Shown here: positions 12,282-13,086 of the stretch, in pieces
How the letters are laid out: the number at the start of each line of letters is the position of its first letter
How positions within the stretch are numbered: the first letter of the stretch is position 1
Origin: DATLXU01 sp035575515
Lineage (GTDB): Bacteria > Acidobacteriota > Blastocatellia > UBA7656
Direction of reading: 5' to 3'
Length of the DNA: 13,086 bases
Assembly (NCBI GenBank): GCA_035575515.1
Contig: DATLXU010000132.1
Location: 1 to 13,086 of the forward strand
The notes under the pieces: model-generated
The model's database searches: none
Seen by the model: only the letters and a program-made list of their open reading frames with translations
Told to the model about the DNA's origin: nothing
Program-made: the position numbers and the translations under genes

Positions 12282-13086
12282 ATGTCAGAAGAGAATGTTC
12301 AGATCGAAAAAATTCCGCCCTCCGAGCAGGGCATGCTAGTGCGCCCTAACTACCAGCAAACGCCCGGATACCCCTACCCTCAGGCGCAGCCCTATGGCTA
12401 CGGCTATGGGTACGGCGAGGACGACGAGAAGGTCTATATTCGCAGGATGTGGCGCGCGGTCAAAAAACGGCTCTGGCTCATAGCCGTGCTGGCCGTCATT
12501 ATCACAACCGTCATCACGATTGAATCGTTCAGAAACAAATCCATTTACAAATCGTCGGCCACCGTTGAGATTGAAAAGGAGAATCGCACGCTGGTCCGCT
12601 CAGGCGATTTCGTTGTTCAGGCCGATGAGGGCGACGACACTTATGCTGTTGCGATGGGAATGAAGACTAAGATACGCCTGCTCCAGAGCCGCCCGCTTCT
12701 TGAAGATGTGGTCGTCGCGCTCAAGCTGGATGAGAATCCGCGATTCCTCGACGTGACGCAGAAGAAATCCGTGTGGGACGCTCTTCGATCAATAAGCGGA
12801 AAATTCAAATCATCCGAAAGCGATCAACCCCTTCAAGTCGCCAACGCGAACCAGGCAATCCCGGACAATCCGATTGAGCGTTCGCCTGAAGAGAGCGCGC
12901 GGCTTGCTCCTTACGTTGACGTGCTTTCTGCAAACCTCTCAGCCGAACCTGTGCCCGAAACGCGGATGCTCGCAATATCGTTCACGCACACGGACCCTGT
13001 GATTGCAGCTAATGTCGCAAACGTTGCGGCTCGCATCTTCATCGAGCGTAGCTTCGACAACAAGACTGAAAAGTTCAAAGACACGT
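12282..13086 (+). CDS. Polysaccharide chain-length / co-polymerase (Wzz/BY-kinase type), 3' end outside window
   Basis: 268 codons are visible and the frame is still open at the edge. The cytoplasmic N-terminus (1-60) contains a Tyr/Gly/Pro-rich stretch (YPYPQAQPYGYGYGYG, 30-45) followed by an acidic patch. A membrane segment lies at about 64-82 (LWLIAVLAVIITTVITI). The Wzz-type periplasmic domain begins with YKSSATVEIEKENR and includes TRMLAISFTHTDPVIAANVANVAARIFIE cut here as the 'sf.h.dP..AA..aN..a..fi' helix that precedes the coiled coil. Such proteins set polymer length and partner the export protein. In many phyla the domain is fused to a C-terminal tyrosine kinase, which would lie beyond 13086. 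GAGG sits eight bases before the ATG, 48 bases after the export gene, so the genes look co-transcribed. Confidence 0.88.
   Translation, partial: MSEENVQIEKIPPSEQGMLVRPNYQQTPGYPYPQAQPYGYGYGYGEDDEKVYIRRMWRAVKKRLWLIAVLAVIITTVITIESFRNKSIYKSSATVEIEKENRTLVRSGDFVVQADEGDDTYAVAMGMKTKIRLLQSRPLLEDVVVALKLDENPRFLDVTQKKSVWDALRSISGKFKSSESDQPLQVANANQAIPDNPIERSPEESARLAPYVDVLSANLSAEPVPETRMLAISFTHTDPVIAANVANVAARIFIERSFDNKTEKFKDT

Noticed and set aside
1..13086. CRISPR array
   Set aside because: No regularly spaced direct repeats of 24-40 bases were seen anywhere in the window.

Overview
The window looks like the chromosome of a Gram-negative soil-type bacterium, most likely an Acidobacteriota member. The RRM protein next to a small very basic protein, the soluble PAS/PAS hybrid kinase, and the exopolysaccharide operon (TPR/carbohydrate-binding-like protein, O-antigen-ligase-type polymerase, Poly_export protein, chain-length protein) fit that phylum. 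The phylum is an inference from gene content and style, not a proof.

Layout. 1-87 (-): the first 29 codons of a probable IS transposase, cut by the window edge. 165-1526 (-): a run of small genes (antibiotic-biosynthesis-monooxygenase-like protein, RRM RNA-binding protein, 82-residue basic protein), possibly ending in an overlapping 28-codon Cys-rich ORF. 1527-2529: about 1 kb with no protein gene. It holds the 3' half of a tRNA-Asp gene broken exactly at the anticodon, with a hairpin just downstream. Facing it is the 3' end of a second tRNA on the other strand. Nearby are a further tRNA-end-like sequence and an 82-bp stretch bounded by 10-bp inverted repeats. I read this as an integration or recombination scar.

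2530-5571 (+): a NarL/LuxR-type response regulator followed by a soluble hybrid histidine kinase (PAS-PAS-HisKA-HATPase-REC), probably partners. A 20-bp perfect hairpin at 5578-5622 ends this unit and also the convergent secreted-protein gene at 5663-6292 (-). 6293-7524: 1.2 kb, AT-rich, without a convincing standard gene. It contains an orphan intrinsic terminator on the minus strand, a possible 30-codon ORF that would end at it, and a nested stem structure.

7525-13086 (+): a PilZ domain protein (likely cyclic-di-GMP receptor), a roughly 490-bp leader rich in hairpins, then the exopolysaccharide genes. These are a membrane-anchored TPR plus jelly-roll protein, a 4-bp-overlapping O-antigen ligase/polymerase, an outer-membrane polysaccharide export protein with signal peptide, and a chain-length/co-polymerase protein that runs off the end. 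The layout suggests an assembly, polymerisation and export route for an extracellular polysaccharide, with c-di-GMP input through PilZ. The most unusual material is non-coding: the split tRNA-Asp scar, and two similarly built structured modules (8160-8215 and 8279-8336) in the leader of the exopolysaccharide operon.
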